Shown here: positions 10,988-12,168 of the stretch, in pieces
Numbering within the stretch: position 1 is the stretch's first letter
Layout: each line of letters opens with the position of its first letter
DNA from: a bacterium
GTDB lineage: Bacteria; Actinomycetota; Actinomycetes; Actinomycetales; Actinomycetaceae
NCBI GenBank assembly: GCA_030544165.1
Contig: JAUNRP010000033.1
Coordinates: 1 to 12,168 of the forward strand
Reading direction: 5' to 3'
DNA length: 12,168 nt
Position numbers and translations under genes: made by a program
Notes under the pieces: generated by a model
The model's input: the letters and a program-made list of their open reading frames with translations, nothing else
Databases searched by the model: none
Told to the model about the DNA's origin: nothing

Positions 10988-11406
10988 CAGATCTCACCAC
11001 CCTCTCGTGAGATGAAACGGGTCTTCATGGGGAGCTTGTGCTGTGCGCGGCGCATGGCCTCGCGGGCCAGGGGCTCCGGAACACCGCTGAGCTCGAACAG
11101 CACGCGGCCGGGCTTCACGTTCGCCACCCACCACTCGGGGGAACCCTTACCGGAACCCATGCGGGTCTCGGCCGGCTTCTTGGTGAGGGGGCGGTCCGGG
11201 AAGATGTTGATCCAGACCTTTCCACCACGCTTGACGTGGCGGGTCATGGCGATACGCGCAGCCTCGATCTGCCGGTTGGTGACGTAGGCGGGCTCGAGGG
11301 CCTGGATGCCGAAGTCACCGAAGGCGATCGTGTTGCCACCCTTGGACGCGCCGGAGCGGCCCGGGTGGTGCTGCTTGCGGTACTTGGTACGACGGGGGAT
11401 CAGCAT
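10987..11406 (-). CDS. rplP: 50S ribosomal protein L16
   Basis: Large-subunit protein L16, 139 aa, near the peptidyl-transferase centre and the A-site tRNA elbow. It begins MLIPRRTKYRKQHHPGRSGA and has FGDFGIQALEPAYVTNRQIE, ARIAMTRHVKRGGKVWINIF and PDRPLTKKPAETRMGSGKGS; the RMGSGKG loop (R82–G88) corresponds to the conserved flexible loop containing E. coli R81. ATG at 11406–11404 lies 3 nt after the rpsC stop, with GGAGG about 8 bases upstream. Length and sequence are canonical. Confidence 0.97.
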   Translation of the reverse strand: MLIPRRTKYRKQHHPGRSGASKGGNTIAFGDFGIQALEPAYVTNRQIEAARIAMTRHVKRGGKVWINIFPDRPLTKKPAETRMGSGKGSPEWWVANVKPGRVLFELSGVPEPLAREAMRRAQHKLPMKTRFISREGGEI

Positions 11407-11409
11407 GGC

Positions 11410-12168
11410 TCACGCCTCCGTTGCGGTCGGCTCTGCGGCACCCTCGGCGGGGGCCTGAGCCTGGGTCTGGTTCTCGTCCTCGCGCGGGCCGCGGGCGTCC
11501 CGACGCTCGCCCCCACGGCGGCCATCGCGGCGATCGCCACGGCGGCCACGCGGAGCGGAGTCGGCCTGCTCGCGCGCGAATTCCTTCTCGGTCTGATCGC
11601 CCTTGTAGATCCACACCTTCACGCCGATCCGGCCGAAGGTGGTGCGGGCCTCGTGGAAGCCGTAGTCGATGTTCGCGCGGAGGGTGTGCAGCGGCACGCG
11701 GCCCTCGCGGTAGAACTCGGAACGGCTCATCTCGGCGCCACCGAGGCGGCCCGAGCACTGGACCCGGATGCCCTTGGCGCCGGCGCGCTGCGCAGACTGG
11801 ATGCCCTTGCGCATCGCGCGGCGGAACGAAACGCGAGCAGAGAGCTGCTCGGCCACGCCCTGGGCCACAAGCTGGGCGTCGATCTCGGGGTTCTTGACCT
11901 CGAGGATGTTCAGTTGGACCTGCTTGCCGGTCAGCTTCTCGAGCTGGCCACGAAGCTTGTCCGCCTCGGCACCACGGCGACCGATCACGATGCCCGGACG
12001 CGCGGTGTGGAGGTCCACACGGACGCGGTCCCGGGTGCGCTCGATCTCCACCTTGGCGATGCCGGCGCGCTCGAGCTGCTCGCTCATGAGCTTGCGGATC
12101 TCCACGTCTTCCTTCACGAAGTCGCGGTACCGCTGCCCCTCCTTGGTGGAGTCGGCGAACCAGCGCGA
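11410..12168 (-). CDS. rpsC: 30S ribosomal protein S3 (5' end outside window)
   Basis: Small-subunit protein S3, which with S4 and S5 forms the mRNA entry site. 252 residues are visible. The frame is open to the window edge, where it reads SRWFADSTKEGQRYRDFVKE, the segment starting near residue 20 of actinobacterial S3, so about 19 residues and the start are missing. The KH domain carries the GxxG loop GRRG in PGIVIGRRGAEADKL. The C-terminal domain includes GIRVQCSGRLGGAEMSRSEF and VKVWIYKGD. A tail of about 45 residues follows, first Arg/Asp/Gly-rich (RGRRGDRRDGRRGGERRDA), then acidic and Ala-rich. Stop TGA, 3 nt before rplP. A GTG at 12117 is internal and is not the start. Confidence 0.97.
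   Translation of the reverse strand, partial: SRWFADSTKEGQRYRDFVKEDVEIRKLMSEQLERAGIAKVEIERTRDRVRVDLHTARPGIVIGRRGAEADKLRGQLEKLTGKQVQLNILEVKNPEIDAQLVAQGVAEQLSARVSFRRAMRKGIQSAQRAGAKGIRVQCSGRLGGAEMSRSEFYREGRVPLHTLRANIDYGFHEARTTFGRIGVKVWIYKGDQTEKEFAREQADSAPRGRRGDRRDGRRGGERRDARGPREDENQTQAQAPAEGAAEPTATEA

Noticed and set aside
11410..12117. rpsC starting at the GTG at 12117
   Set aside because: The S3 homology continues without break to the window edge (WFADSTKEGQRYRDF), so this Val codon is internal.
1..12168. A hidden accessory or defence system within the window
   Set aside because: Every gap of more than about 20 nt was read on both strands; all coding capacity is explained by 23 conserved housekeeping genes.

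Overview
The window is one contiguous block of core translation genes, all on the minus strand, so it reads from right to left. It covers most of the bacterial S10–spc–alpha ribosomal protein supercluster. In transcription order the genes are rpsC (5' end outside the window), rplP, rpmC, rpsQ, rplN, rplX, rplE, rpsZ, rpsH, rplF, rplR, rpsE, rpmD, rplO, secY, adk, map, infA, rpmJ, rpsM, rpsK, rpoA and rplQ (3' end outside the window). No gene on the plus strand is supported, and there is no tRNA, rRNA, insertion sequence, CRISPR array or phage gene.

The organism is a high-GC Gram-positive (Actinomycetota), most likely in the Micrococcales. The DNA is GC-rich with strong third-position G/C, and there are five GTG or TTG starts. 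RpoA, L17, IF-1 and SecY have actinobacterial-type sequences, and S14 is the short zinc-binding form. rpsD is absent between rpsK and rpoA, which fits Streptomyces and Micrococcales rather than mycobacteria. A Dermabacteraceae-like genus such as Brachybacterium is only a guess.

Layout: (1) 12168–9965, end of S10 and start of spc: rpsC, rplP, rpmC, rpsQ, rplN, tightly packed except for a 67-nt gap before rplN. (2) 9963–6086, the rest of spc up to rplO; most junctions overlap or are a few bases apart, the exceptions being 61 nt (rpsZ–rpsH), 19 nt (rpsH–rplF) and 25 nt (rplR–rpsE). (3) 6085–5928, a 158-nt gap with two GC-rich hairpins. (4) 5927–3222, secY-adk-map, coupled by an ATGA overlap and a 1-nt gap. 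(5) 3221–2942, a 280-nt gap with a 53-nt-period tandem repeat, a 10-bp inverted repeat and a candidate promoter. (6) 2941–1587, infA-rpmJ-rpsM-rpsK, separated by short gaps that mostly hold hairpins. (7) 1586–1422, a 165-nt gap with a terminator-like hairpin. (8) 1421–1, rpoA and rplQ.

Together the genes supply small- and large-subunit ribosomal proteins, initiation factor 1, the RNA polymerase alpha subunit, the SecY translocon pore, adenylate kinase and the methionine aminopeptidase that trims new proteins. The gene content is ordinary, and I find no previously undescribed protein system. What deserves a second look lies between genes: hairpins and candidate promoters in front of secY, infA and rpoA suggest that the supercluster is split into separately tuned transcription modules. 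A few protein-level oddities are also listed: Arg-rich tails on S3 and S5, an insertion between metal ligands of methionine aminopeptidase, and TTG starts on rpoA and secY.
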